Source: Coffea arabica (taxonomy: Eukaryota; Streptophyta; Magnoliopsida; Gentianales; Rubiaceae). Taken from it: 64,000 nucleotides of DNA. The stretch lies in the NCBI RefSeq assembly GCF_036785885.1, contig NC_092312.1, forward strand, positions 26,650,001 to 26,714,000, in the 5' to 3' direction. The notes beneath the pieces were generated by a model. It had not been told where the DNA came from, did no database searches, and was given only the letters and a program-made list of their open reading frames with translations. Made by a program: the position numbers and the translations under genes. Every line of letters starts with the position of its first letter. The first letter of the stretch is position 1. Shown piece after piece: positions 18,026 to 30,618 of the stretch.

Positions 18026-21000
18026 TCATCTTATTTGGAAGTTACTGAGGAAATCAGAGAGCCTGCAAAAAAAAATGAACTCATCAAAAGAATATAGCAT
18101 TAAAAACTGCAGAAAGGGTCATGGTGGACCTGCTTAGAAAATTTGATTAACTTATTAAGCAAACATAAATTGACAAACAAAAGTTTGAACCTAATATTTT
18201 TGGCAATCACAGTTTGTCCATCTTCAGCCCCAAGATGGCGTAGAACTACTTCCTCCAGACGACCATCACGATATGCATGCTGTAATAAGGGACAATCCAT
18301 CAACCAATTAGTCAAATACAAGCCCATGACAAGGTAAAGACAGGCCAAAAATACAGAAGAAATGCAGCCATAAACCAAAGAAAGTACCAAGACACTCGAA
18401 CGAAAAGTAGAATTAAAAACCCGAATGCAGAACCAAAAGAAAAAACAAAAGGGACCAGTACCAAAAGTTACACCAAGACAAAAACTACACATTAGTTCCA
18501 AGATAGCTGTCAATAAATGATTTGCCCATTTACACCACAGACACAAAAAAAGGATGCTCAAGCCCTTCCAAGTGCAACACTTGTCATCAGGAGTACTGGA
18601 AAGCCAGAATACACCAAAAACAAAAGTCAGCTGTTGGAAAATCCAACAATGGAGCCTAACTGAATAACTAGGGCAACTAAATGTCCAGGGACACATAAAA
18701 CCCATCAGTAATTAATCAGTTCACTGGTTGATATCCTAATCACTTGACCAGTCACTTGAATCTAAAGCCCCAACATCATCATAAACGCCAGTTCTTCAGC
18801 CATTTCATTTTCTGAATCTTCAGAGATAAAATCCTCTTCTACTCCGGCTGAAATATGTGGACTGTAAAAGTGCTCAAACAGATACAGCAAAGCATTTTTA
18901 TTCACAGTTTCAGAGAGACATTCTTCTTCTTCTGAATCCATAAACCTTGTGCAGTATAGATCAGGCATCAGAGTAGAATTCCATAGATATGAGCCTGGCT
19001 TGACAGTATGCTGGAAGAAACAAAGATGGCATCCATTAAGCCAACTAACCAAGCCTTTGGAAATCAACGTATAAATTCTAAGGAACAATTCTAAGAATAT
19101 ACTTGAGTCTAGCTACTTTAAATTTGTTGTGTCTGTAAACCTCAGAAATACCACCTTGACAAGAAGAACATATAAGTTTCTTCCATCCTTGCAATGATCA
19201 ACAAGTAAAGAAGGAAAACACATGTTCTCCCCAATATATGTTTGTACTAAATTTCAAGGACCATCCACCGCTCCCCCCGCTCTGATGAAATAGCTTAATT
19301 TTAACCAAAAACAAGGCACCCAGCTATGACTTATGAAAATGCTCTGTGTACACGTTTGAGAATCTTGCTTGTTAAATGGAATAAATGCAAAAGGCTAGAT
19401 AAAAAGCAATTTCACAACACCAAATCCAGGTATTGATACAAATAAAGTGTGCAGACTGTACTTTTGGCATATATGCCAATGAACACTTAATTGCTTTCCA
19501 TGCTTTTATTAATGAAGATCAAGAGGAACTAGAAAAACTAGACTAGGTACAAAAAAAAAAAAAGCTTAACTAGCCAAATAAGATCATGATGTCAGCTAGG
19601 TCTAATAAATCTGCAACCAAGCTCTTTTAAAAGTTTAAAGGAAGATACGGATGGCTTGGAACAAGATCAATAAGAAATATAAAACAGACGAAATCCAGCT
19701 ACAGCAATTTCACCTTGGTTAGGGAACTCCTGGACATAGATTCTTCAATATTTATAAGGCTAATTGCACGTAGACGTTTAGTTACCATTCCACTGTAAAA
19801 CTTTTGGGCAGATTGTGATAAAAGGGCGTCAAAGGGAAAGATGCATCAAGTTGCAGGAAATTACTAACTTGCCATCTGCTATTAAGTTCTATCATTACCA
19901 CTTAAATGAACAAAAGCCAAATGAAGATTACCTATTCTGACTGCAAAAGAATAAACAGATATCTTATATAAGACAGACAGGGAAAAACTACCAAACTGTA
20001 ACAAGTACTGCTGTATCAATTGTGTATGCATCTAATCAAGTTTCAAAAACTCTTATTCTTGAACAATCTCAAGCCCCAATCAAGTTTGAAGATGCACAAA
20101 AGTAACAGATGAATATAAATTGCATAACATTGTAGTGTAACCAATATATATCCATTTCAGCAGAAAAAAAAAATCCCATCACTGATTTCTTAATAGCGTA
20201 TCCCAAGTATAAATCATCTCCCAGCTCTAGAAAAAAATGACTAAGAAAGACTATATCAAAAACAAGCTTGAATCGAATTGTTTGTTTTTCAAGCTTGACT
20301 GTTGAGGTAAATTATCTCAATTTTGAACCTGAACATTGGCAAGCTTATATTACTGTTAACATAAGGTTGCCATTCTCATAATTTTTTTTAATCCGCTCAA
20401 ATTTGACAAAGGAAATAATCATCCAGAAAGCTTTCTGGGCATGACTAAATGCATGTGCATCATATTACCACATGATCATGTGATCTTATATGGCAAACGT
20501 AACACATTGGGATCAGTGTGTTATTTGTAACTTAAAAAACAAAAGTTCAGCTCTAACTTGAACTGATATTGTATTTCAAAGGTTGCAAATAGGCATCTAT
20601 TAAAAAGCAAGAGACAACTACTAACAGCCACATTTTGTTACACTATACATAGCTATACCTGTCTCTACCTAAATGGAACTGGCAGAGAAATACTCATGTT
20701 CTACCAAATAAAGCAGATGGACATGCCTGGTGGGTCATCAGATAATTTAACAGATGGCCAAACATAGACTCCTTTCTATTTGTGAATATGGAAATCGCAA
20801 AAGTTTAAGATAAAATTCTTTCACTATTACTCAAGTTGCAAATCAAGTGTTGAAACACTTGAGAAAATTTCAAAAAAAACATTGTAACCCTGTTAAATTG
20901 TATATATATGGCCTGTTCTTTTTTCATCTCAGCTTTTTTAACTGTTAGAATAAGAGTGATACTTGAAAAGGTTGCTCAAATAATTAAATCATGTTTTTCT

Positions 21001-24000
21001 TTTCATTGGTAAGTTTTGAAAAGCCAAAAGTTGTTATTATCAAAAAAATCTCAGGGCCACTCTGAGAATCAACTCTTTTCATCTTCATGTAAGCTCAAAC
21101 CAAAAGTCAAAAGCAAACAAGCACCTAAAAGCAGTTTTTAGCTTGCAAAAATGTTCTAAGTAGCTAAATTTAAGCAACCAAAAACAGGCCGTTAAGATCA
21201 AGCAAACTTGATTAACGATATTGACACGAAAACCAAAAAAGATCACTTGTGCTCCAACTCAAGTGCCATTGATTTAAAAGCTGGAGAGCTTGGTGATCAG
21301 TGGCTAATGATTCCAAGAATTCCCCAACCATTTGCCACCTAATGTTTGACTAAATAAACTTATTCAAGAAAGTCATCCTAGTTATTAGTCAAGGACCCCC
21401 AAAAGCTAATCCAGCCAAAATGCATTACCCACATAACACCAAAATGACCTAAGCACTAAGCTTGCAGGGTTTTTAATGAATTTAGCATTCTCTTCAACAA
21501 TTGTAATTGATCCACTACCCATATAACACCAAAATCACCTAAGCACCAAGCTTGCAGGGTTTTTGATGAATTTAGCATTCTCTTGAACAAGTTGTAATTG
21601 ATCCACACCTTTAGGCCCCAAAAAGCCAGTAAAACAAAAGAAGGTTGCTTCATTCTTGCAAATTCAATGGTAAACAACATTGATAGAAAAAATAATTTTA
21701 TCAAACTTTACTGATGCTATACACAAATACCATAAGGAAACTTTCACCAAAAAAAGGATATATTAATAAAGACAATTACGTAAGCAAAAGCATATGCATT
21801 TATCAGAGAAGTATGGAGTCTTTTCCAAGCAAATACCTTGTAGAAACAACTAGTCCCGAATGGGCAAGTTCCATTTCCAAAATCAAAGTGCTTACAGTCA
21901 ATAGACCTGCATAACAGAAAGGGAAAAAAAATACTCATCAGAAAAGGAGGGGGAAGAGAGGAAAGAAGCACACCCGTTACACTTGGAGTTCTTTGACAAT
22001 GACTCATCAAATATAAGCAAGCACTTCAAAAATAAAATACCATGTATACACAATTCACCACACCAAATAAAGCTCAACTTCTAGGATGGACCATTTTATA
22101 TACACTGAAATAAAATGAAATACAATAAAATTAAACTCATTACCAAACTTACTAATGTGAATCATGAACACTTCTAGAGGGCAAAGTACGTGCATTCGAC
22201 ATGTTTACTAACCATGTAGCACATAAACAAAAAAGGAGGTGCATATTCCTCTGTATTTGGATGGGTTGGGGAACTTTTAAAAATTTAGCCAAGACTTGAG
22301 CGCATAATGGTATTAGAAAAATTGTGCGCATATATAATCCCATAGATGCATAACCTCTCTCTCTGAACAAAGCTACAGACACTGTAGATGTAACAAAAGT
22401 TGCACTTAGACATAAATTAGAACAAGACAAGGGTTATCATATTCCTGAGATACAATTCAAAACCGCTAACTTAAGCATGTAATATAAGAAACTATTAATT
22501 AAACTTCCAACAGATCCTACCAATTTTCTCAGCTTGGAAACATATTTGCACAGCCTTAAACTTTCAGGTAACTTGTACCAATACTTAGGATCTTGCACAT
22601 GCACTCCAGCATACCTACTAACCAACTCCAGTATCTACTTCAGAGAGCTGACATATTGGAGGATATGGTTTTCTTGATTTTTATTAATGTGATCATCACA
22701 AGCAAATTGATAAGAATATGCTATTTAATGTTCCATATTAATCTCATCTACCAAATAGGCAAGAAAGACTTATTTAAGAAGCTCAATGATACACTCCTCT
22801 AGAAATTCACAATTAGTGGCTCCATGTAAACAAGAATTGTTTTACCAATTAGTGGTACCTGAGTTTTGCTTTATAGCTGTCAACGATCTCTTGCTTTTCT
22901 TCCTTGGAAGAATACCAAATAAAACTAGGGATGACAAAGTAAGAGAGCTTTCTGCATATAGGGCAGGCCCTAAGTGCAGAATTCACATCCATTCCAGATG
23001 CTGGAGAACTACTGCGCCAGTTCCTAATACAAGATATACAGAATGGATGATCACACTCCGAAAGTATTCCAAACTTCTGTTCAGCTGCTGTGGGCTTCGA
23101 TAGTACACGTTCAAGGCAGACACTACACTCTATTTCTTGACTATGCTTTAATGCATCCAGGTTCTTTTGCCTTCTCTCACATAATTTAACATGGTCTTCC
23201 CTCTCCTCAGGCCTAAAGGGATGTAAACAATGTTTCTCACAAGTTGGACATAGGTCTCCATGAATATGGGGGCACATTTCACCACGAGGACAATGGCCAG
23301 CAGCAGCAAAAGAACAGATTGGTTGATCAGCTGGATTTCGACTCTTTGTCTCTCCAAAGTCACTAAATTCTGATACATCCTCATGCCTAACCATTTCTCC
23401 CCCGGCTGGTTTAGTTGTAGGCAACATTGATCTGCTTGCCAAGGAACTGTCAGCAGTAACACCTGAAGCATGACCAATAACAACTGAAGGAGCTCCAGAA
23501 GGATGAGCAGCCAAAATGGATTTTGATTGTAAGTATTGAGAAGGATTTGCTGATGAAGATGAAGATGAAGATGAAGCTGATGATAAAGGGCGAGAAACTT
23601 TCACATGTTCGTATCTACACCGGCTCCCATAAGCACAAGCTCCTTTTTGGTAGAAAGTACATATCTGCAACAATAAAATTATAAGACACTATGCTATAAC
23701 ATTCCAAAAACAAAAATAATTACATAATATATTACATTATTCTGTGGGGCATTCCAGTCATGCAAAAATTCACAGTGATCCCCTTTTAGACATGCCCCAT
23801 GAGCAAAGAACTTGCATTGGACCCTGGAGGAATTTGAGGCATTGACACATGTCAGAAAAACACAGTTCGCTGCTAGAACTATCAAACTCAGGGAAAGAGG
23901 AAACAAATAAAAAACAGGGTACAAATGCCCAAACAGTGTAAGAGATTAGAACAAACAAAGAAAAAAAATGCTCACAACAGAATCAACTTCACAGCAGAAT

Positions 24001-24877
24001 CATAGAGAACTAGAACTGCTTATCAGGTGCTGCACTCTAGGGTCTCAAAAAAGCTATTCCTGAACATCACACACAACCAACATTTCGTCTCTGCACTACA
24101 ATAAAATAATTGCTCATTTTACTTCTATAACCCACATCAGATGCACCCAACATTTTGGCTAAGATACTTTGCCCAACAGAATGACATAAATTTTTAACAA
24201 TAAGTGACTCAATGTATCAGAATCAGACCCAACTAAAGTTGCATTCTTTTGCCTAAAGTGACAACTAATCCTAAAGAAAGTTCATCTCCATTGGCCATTC
24301 TTCATTGTTCCCATCATCAGATAATTGTTTAAACAATTGAAACACATCACTTTCTTGTTTTCACCTCAAGTTCAATAATCCAGTCCAAGCCATTGAACCC
24401 TTAATTCTAACTTACACTAGAAAGCCAGTAGGAGGCCAGGGTTGCAACTTGCAACAGATGGTTACCGAAACTGTGAAGTTTTAGTAAAACAAACATCAAA
24501 ATTTCATCTTTCTTCCTTTTCCTTGTGGGATCGAATCAAATCCTATATATTCGTAACACCTCATTATAACATAACTCCCAAAGCAAGAAAGCAAACTAAA
24601 ATGCAAAGAAACCCGAAGAAAAGGTAAAAGCATCATCATCATCAGCACCAGATTCAATAACAGGAAGAAAAATAAAAAGACTCTTTTGGATTCAGTTCAG
24701 CCCAAAATTTTGTAAAGCTTATGTAAGCATGCAAGGTTGTCCACAAGGATCCTTTAAAGGAAAAGAAAGGAAAAAATAAAAAACCATCAAAATGATAACA
24801 AAATCAAATAGCTTCGATTAAAATTAAAGATAATTAAATACAAATTCAAGTTAAAGATTTCACCTCTTTTTGGACAT
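18026..24877 (-). CDS. MKRN: makorin, isoform b (367 aa) with alternative last exons
   Basis: Shares exons 24864-24877, 23736-23823, 22859-23664 and 21837-21906, then uses 18191-18279 and 18026-18062 instead of 18762-19010. Total 1104 nt, phases exact. The new end reads [17 protein letters not shown] and, after a short final exon, [12 protein letters not shown]. From memory of the family, the Arabidopsis makorin protein ends in the same way ([17 protein letters not shown], then a short final LSEFLGG-type stretch), so b is probably the ancestral ending. The acceptors are ATTACAG at 18280 and TTTTTGCAG at 18063. The first codon is again the His that completes CCCH finger 4. Confidence 0.8.
18762..24877 (-). 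CDS. MKRN: E3 ubiquitin-protein ligase makorin, isoform a (408 aa)
   Basis: Minus-strand exons, 5' to 3': 24864-24877, 23736-23823, 22859-23664, 21837-21906, 18762-19010; 1227 nt, all phases consistent. Makorins are RING E3 ligases with CCCH fingers. Seen in order: CCCH 1 (Cys8, Cys16, Cys22, His26), CCCH 2 (Cys36 to His54), a Ser-rich linker, CCCH 3 ([19 protein letters not shown]), the makorin-type Cys/His block ([16 protein letters not shown]), a C3HC4 RING (CSVCLERVL to [10 protein letters not shown]) and CCCH 4 ([20 protein letters not shown] plus the next exon's His). The first exon has only 14 coding bases. The terminal exon supplies HTVKPGSY and an acidic tail ([21 protein letters not shown]) ending MMMLGL. 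It would need polyadenylation before the exons of isoform b. Confidence 0.88.
20910..21190. mobile_element. 281-bp MITE in the makorin intron
   Basis: Ends GGCCTGTTCTTTTTT and, inverted, GGCCTGTTTTTGGTTGCTT; the interior is rich in AAAAGC/GCTTTT words. GGCCTGTT-type ends are seen in PIF/Harbinger-like MITEs, but no clear 3-bp TWA duplication is visible. It lies in the 2.8-kb intron before the terminal exon. Confidence 0.5.
21428..21608. repeat. 90-bp tandem duplication in the makorin intron
   Basis: Two adjacent units (about 21428-21517 and 21518-21608) share CATAACACCAAAAT, CTTGCAGGGTTTTT and TTTAGCATTCTCTT with few differences, so the duplication is fairly recent. Confidence 0.8.
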
Positions 24878-25227
24878 GGTTGAATTGAAAAATTGCAGGT
24901 GTGAAATAGGCGAGGTTGCAGAGGATGAGTAAGGAATTGATGCTTCAAAGAATTAGCGAGTAAATATAGGGCTTTTGGCGGTTTGATCGATGGGAATTGG
25001 TGATCGTCAACTTTGCATTTTTAGTCCTCCGGTTTATGGTGTACTCTCACAAAACCCCATGGTAAGCAGTACAGTAATTGTTAAGCTATTTCAGTCGGAT
25101 GGTTTTCATAATATTGCAAAATTTGAGCCTAGGCATGAAAATTGGCTTGCTTTCTTTGTCTCACTAGATATATAGATATATATACATATATATATTATAT
25201 ATACACATATATACATGTATATGTGTG

Positions 25228-25259
<32 letters not shown>

Positions 25260-25641
25260 GACATGTGAACCATTAGACCTTTTTCCATGTGACCGAAGAT
25301 TCACGTTTTATCAAGTGAGCGTCTTATCTTTTCAAAGTATGGCAAAAAAATTTTTGTTTTTCATTATTTTTCTCTTTTCGTAACAATTAATTTATAATTC
25401 TTTTTCACTTCATTATTTATAGTAAATTTCAATCAATTATAAATTTCCTGCCTTATATGGATATGTATTAATCGTAGCTTTTCTTTTTAATTCTCTATTC
25501 ATATTAGACCACTATCAAAATTTGGACCAACTTTTCATTTTTCCTATCATTTGAATCATTTATTACCATTTTCCCTATTATTTGTTCCTATACCTTTATG
25601 TTCTCTAAATTTTGAGCAATTATTTACACATTTATTTTTTA
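24878..25641. other. makorin upstream region with TA/CA microsatellite
   Basis: 25160-25260 is a compound TATA/TACA simple repeat. The rest is AT-rich with no exon recognised. No obvious TATA box for the makorin gene. Confidence 0.5.
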
Positions 25642-25766
25642 GAATTAATTTTTCCTACACTGACAGTGTATACACTATCAGCGTTGAATGAATGATAACT
25701 ATGCAAATTTTGAATCTGAAATTCAACTTTTGCACTATACACTGTCAATGTATATAAGATTTATTT
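25642..25766 (-). mobile_element. palindromic MITE (copy B, shortened, inverted)
   Basis: Reads GAATTAATTTTTCCTACACT to ACTGTCAATGTATATAAGAT and is the reverse orientation of copy A. It is 125 bp, with part of the centre missing. The 9-mer tattttta-type flank is TATTTTTTA on both sides (25633-25641 and 25767-25775); its low complexity weakens this. Confidence 0.6.
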
Positions 25767-27090
25767 TATTTTTTATAGGTTTGTATTAATTATATCTTTC
25801 ATCTTATTTAACCAATTAGTCAATCAATCTATCAACCTGTGGCTCTAATTCAGTTCCTTCAATCACAAGATTCTTTCTTTTATTAGTAATTAGAGAAATT
25901 TACAATTAGTCACATTTTTTTTTCTTATCCTATTATTTGACTTGTTCATTAATTCAATCCCAATATGTCATAACAAGATCATTAGGAAATTTATGTATTT
26001 TATTTGATGTTTCTCTATCTTACATCCCTTATTTTCTTCTATATCACTACTCCTATCACTCTTTTTTCCTTGGTCCTATTATTGAGTTTGATCACACATT
26101 TTTTTCTTAATGCTTTGAATTTTGACTCTTTTTTCATTACTTAATATCTTAATTTTAGCATATTACTCAATGCCATTATTTCAATTCCATTTGCCAGGCA
26201 TGAAGAAAAGTTTCTCAAATTATTTTGAATACTGAGTGAAAAAACTAGTTTATCTATTAAATGAGCATCTAGATTTTCAAAATTTGTGTTGTAATAACTA
26301 ATTGTACTATTAAATGGAAAATGACTTGTGAAAATGCACGAGAAAGAAATCAGTTACTTATATAATTGGTCTAGATAGCTCCTTAAATTGGAATTATATT
26401 TACCAACTTATCTAAATATGTTATAAGGGAAAGTGCTCGTGTTTAGAGACTTTCAAAGTAAGAACAAGTCAGAATGTGAAATTATTTAACGGATGCCAAC
26501 TGGATAATTATTAGTTCACTCAATTTACTATTAAATGCACTCACACATATTTATTCTTTTTTCTTACATTTATATATTTTCTAAATTTAAAGTTCATATT
26601 TTACAAAGGATTTTTTAAACGGGTGCAATTAGGGCACTCGTTAAAACATGTAGTATTCACCTAATCTATTATATATATATACACACACACATACTAATAA
26701 TCATTATTTTATTTTATTTTGCATTTATCTTAATTAACTTTGCCTACCCTGTCTTGTATTTATTTACTTTTTCAAATTAATTTTATTTTTTTTAAAATAT
26801 AATACTTGATATATATGTTAACGAAATGTCCTATGAATACCCGTTAAATAAACCGTTTACAAAATTAAAACCTAGTTCCCTGGTCTAACTGGTGACTATT
26901 GATCACGAGTTAGACAAAAGTTAAAAGTTTTGGATCTTTTGAGACTCTATTTCAGTATTTTTGTAAGCACCATGATTGTTCTATTCAAAGGTTTTTATAT
27001 TGATGGTGTATGATGTACTATGTGTCTTTCTTTCGTGTATTTTTTGAACTATTTTAACTTCTAGATAAGTACAAAACATGGTTGTTCTAT
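25767..27090. other. AT-rich intergenic stretch
   Basis: No coding signal and no element ends recognised; a short TATACACA microsatellite lies near 26670-26690. Confidence 0.5.
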
Positions 27091-28081
27091 GGGATAATTT
27101 CAGAAACCTCGCTTGAGATTTCTGACAATTGCACTCGGCTCCTCTCAGGTTTAAAAATTACACTTGCCTCTCTTGACATAGTAAAATATCTATAATACCC
27201 TCCACTAAGTAGACAATTCTAAATTTAAGGCAATAAATTTACAAAACTAAAAAAAATCTATTTTTCTGTCTCTTGTCTATTTTCTAGCTAATATAACATC
27301 TTTTTATTATCTTCAGTTTTGTGGATATTAGTAAATTGAAATTACAAAATTTACAAAGGAGATAGATTATGTGTCAAACTAGAAGAAAATGAAAAGACTC
27401 ACGGCGATAGAGAAATAAATAAGGAAATTGATGATTGAAATAAGAATAAGAACCAAACATGTGGAATTTGACATATTTTGTTTATTATTCAGAAAAACTT
27501 TTATAAAATGTCAATAATTACATAATGATTTCTTTCATTGGATTAGAAATTTTTATTATAATTTTATTGTGGAGGTAGAATTTATTCTCAACTGTTGAGA
27601 TATTAATATTTTTAAAACTATAGGAGAATTATAGTGGTGGTTCTAGGTCAAATTAGCTAATATTGAAAAGATATTTGTGCATTGATATTTAATTTGCTGG
27701 TATTGTAATTGGTTGTCAATGTGGTTTTGTGTTTTTTTTTTATCGCGGAAAGTATTGATATTGTATATATAATTTGGAATCTTTTGGATGGTTACTTGAT
27801 TTTAGAATTTATGTTTCGATAGTTGTTAGAGATTTAGCTTGTTGATTTATACAAAATGTGGAAGAAAATGATTGAGTACACTATTTTTCTTTCTTAGTTT
27901 TGTACAAAAGGGCAATTTAGGCTTTTTGAAAGAAAATCTAAGTTCTTGGACCTACATTGTTACTAAACAGTAAAAGTAGGGGAGATATGTAATTTTTAAA
28001 ACCTGAGGGGAGCTCTTTGTAATTGTGAGAAGCCTCAGGGGAGGTTTGTGAAATTACCCCCCCCCCCCCCCCCCCCCCCCC
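27091..28081. mobile_element. 991-bp element with ~80-bp inverted ends and 25-nt C tract
   Basis: The left arm (GGGATAATTTCAGAAACCTC, then CAGGTTTAAAAATTACA) pairs with the right arm read inward (GGGGGTAATTTCACAAACCT, then CAGGTTTTAAAAATTACA) over about 80 bp. The flanks share gttctat (27084-27090 and 28082-28088). Long inverted ends suggest a non-autonomous Mutator-like element. The right end carries 25 consecutive C (28057-28081). The interior is AT-rich with no open frame. Confidence 0.7.
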
Positions 28082-28088
28082 GTTCTAT

Positions 28089-29814
28089 TTGATGAAACCA
28101 AAGACGTCATGTATACTAGTCTTTTGCTTTTCCTTTTCTATTACTTTTTCGAACATATTAATCAAATAAAAGTAATGTCCAAAAGAATATAGCAAAAGAA
28201 AATAGCAATACTAAAGCAAAACTTTTGCCACATGAACAGCTGCACAAGCTATATTTTATATGTATTGCATACACCGTAGTCAAGTTATGGGCTGAAATTT
28301 AATCACAATTCATCAACTTGTCACACTAACCTTTGGGTTATATAAATTACTTTCAAGTGTTTCCACAAAAATATTTTCTAGTGATTAATGCATATTGATT
28401 AGCCATGACTTAGTACAAATGTCCACTTTTTTTCATTGACAAATACTTGGTTAGATCCGATCTACGTAGATCTAATAATTCAAAATTTGTTGCATAATCT
28501 CACCAATTTAAGAATTGAGATGTGGCAAAATTTGAACAACTAGGTCTATAAGACCAGATCTACCTAAGTTTTTTCTTTTCTGTTCATTCTAGATTCTAGA
28601 AATGATCCTCCAAATTGTGAATTTTATATTTTTATTAACTATCTATATCAGCCCCAAGTTCTCAAGCGCCTAACAATCGTGAAGCCAAAATTTGTGACCC
28701 TTTCATCAATATTCTAAAAGCATAGGGAGCTTCAGGCAATTGGTGACAGTGCTAGACTTCTGTGATTCCAAGAAATTGAGGGAGAAAATAAGTAATCCTA
28801 AAAGCATAGGGTTGCTTTGTAAAAAACCACGAATTAGTGGTTGAGTGGCAGTTTTTACAAGTCAAAGAGTGAGGTGGCAAAAATCAGAAACCTTACCAAT
28901 CAATTTTAATTGGAAAGACTTATTTTCTTTAAACCTCACAAGCTATACAACATATACCTGTGTTTTTCCAGAATTGATTCCCACTTGTACCTTTGAATTT
29001 TCTTACAGGCCACAATGATGAAAAATAGATATTGCACTGATGAAACTAGAGAAAATGTCAAGAATTCAGGTAAATGGAAGTGAGAACAAGGAGGAGATGC
29101 GAAAAGTGGCTCGGACTAGGCAATCAATCTAACTGATCAATTCAGAAAAAATTTTATATTTTTATGAGAATGCACTTAGGCGTTATGAATATGGTCAAAT
29201 TTATTATCCTTCGCAATCAACTTATTGCACTAAATGATAATTCCGGAAGAATAGAAGGTCACAGTTAATATTGTGAAGATTTAACTTTTATGGTACCATT
29301 GAAGCACCACAAACAATCCCCCTTCCTTTTGGGTAATTGGGTGATCTTGTTGATAAAATGAAGTAAACCAAAGAAAGTAGTTGGTCTAGTGGAAGAAAAT
29401 TCATCCATCTAATCCAGGATGTCAGTCAAATATAAGCAAGGGCTAGTAAGTATAATTTGATCGGCCAGACCAAAAGAGTGTTCTTACACTTTTTATGAAT
29501 TTTTTTTACTATAAACAGCATTCGAATCTCAGTCTACAGTCCAAAGAGAGATTTAGTCTCTTTTTAACGGTCACTCTGAACCAAAGCACAATAGTTTCGG
29601 TCAAATTTCATTTGGGTCTCACTATTTTAGACCCTGTTAGCCCCAATCGCCAATAGAGTAAGGGGATAATCTTAGCCTTAGCTAATAGCTACATTCCAAT
29701 TTCTGTAGTCCTAGTGGATAAGAATACCATACAAAATCTAGCATCCAAAATCCAAAGGTACAAAAAGAAACCACATCCACTTATTAGTTCCAAGCTAAAC
29801 TTCCAAAGCCATCC
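28089..29814. other. intergenic and PPD6 upstream region
   Basis: No exon or defined repeat recognised. No clear TATA box in the last 150 bp, as often in genes for plastid proteins. Confidence 0.5.
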
Positions 29815-30540
29815 ATGGCCACTATCAGCTCTCCTTCAGCCATCCTCTCATCCTCCTCTAACACCACCCCATCCTCTCCAAAACCACCATCCAAATCCCA
29901 ACTCACAATTCCACCTCCAAAAACAGCCTTAACTAACTTAACCACAACTTTGACTGCCACAGCTCTAGCCACAACAATTCTAACCACCTCAACACCACCT
30001 TCACTAGCTGCAGTCTCACCCTCAAATTACTTCATATACTATGGCACAGCTGCTAGTGCAGCCAATTACGGGGGTTATGGCGGCAACTCGGACAAGAAAG
30101 CATCAGCAGAGTACATTTACGACGTCCCGGATGGATGGAAGGAGAGGCTAGTATCCAAGGTTGAGAAGGGAACAAATGGCACAGACAGCGAATTCTACAA
30201 TCCCAAAAAGAAGCAGGAGAAGGAATATTTGACTTATCTTGCCGGTTTTCGGCAACTGGCACCAAAAGATGCTGTGCTGAACAACTTGGCTTTGTCAGAT
30301 GTTAGTCTGCAAGACCTTATTGCTAGTGCAGATAGTGTTACATCAACTGAGAGGCAGGATGCGAATGGACAAGTGTATTACGATTATGAAATTGAGGGAA
30401 TTGGGGCTCATAGCTTGATATCAGTAACCTGTGCAAACAACAAGTTATATGCTCACTTTGTCAATGCACCAGCACCAGAATGGAATAGGGACCAAGATGC
30501 TTTAAGGCACCTTCACCAGTCATTTAAGACAGTTGGATAG
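29815..30540 (+). CDS. PPD6: PsbP domain-containing protein 6-like, chloroplast thylakoid lumen
   Basis: Intronless, 241 aa. Residues 1-36 are Ser/Pro/Thr-rich with Lys and no acidic residue, as in a plastid transit peptide. A hydrophobic stretch (TTTLTATALATTILTT) followed by SLAA fits a lumenal signal. The mature part carries a PsbP fold typical of PPD6: FIYYGTAASAANYGGYGGN, YDVPDGWKERLVSKVEKGTN, FYNPKKKQEKEYLTYLAGFR, NNLALSDV and AHFVNAPAPEWNRD. PsbP-like proteins are homologues of the PSII extrinsic subunit; PPD6 itself is a lumen protein of uncertain role. I see no twin-arginine, which suggests Sec-type import (inference). Start at the first ATG of the frame. Confidence 0.88.
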   Translation: MATISSPSAILSSSSNTTPSSPKPPSKSQLTIPPPKTALTNLTTTLTATALATTILTTSTPPSLAAVSPSNYFIYYGTAASAANYGGYGGNSDKKASAEYIYDVPDGWKERLVSKVEKGTNGTDSEFYNPKKKQEKEYLTYLAGFRQLAPKDAVLNNLALSDVSLQDLIASADSVTSTERQDANGQVYYDYEIEGIGAHSLISVTCANNKLYAHFVNAPAPEWNRDQDALRHLHQSFKTVG

Positions 30541-30612
30541 AAATAGTACATCAGTGTGTCTTGCTATTTGCATAATTTTGTCCATGAGGAAAAGAAAGCT
30601 AGTTGAAGAAGT

Positions 30613-30618
30613 AATAAA
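30613..30618 (+). terminator. polyadenylation signal of the PPD6-like gene
   Basis: AATAAA about 70 bp after the stop. Confidence 0.45.

Noticed and set aside
18100..18705. 201-aa minus-strand open frame
   Set aside because: Only its [12 protein letters not shown] part is real, as a makorin exon; the rest reads through introns and is Phe/Cys/Leu-rich noise.
25106..25288. Minus-strand frame rich in Tyr and Ile
   Set aside because: It is a translation of the TATA/TACA microsatellite.
29784..29987. Val/Ala-rich minus-strand frame
   Set aside because: Antisense shadow of the PPD6-like transit peptide region.
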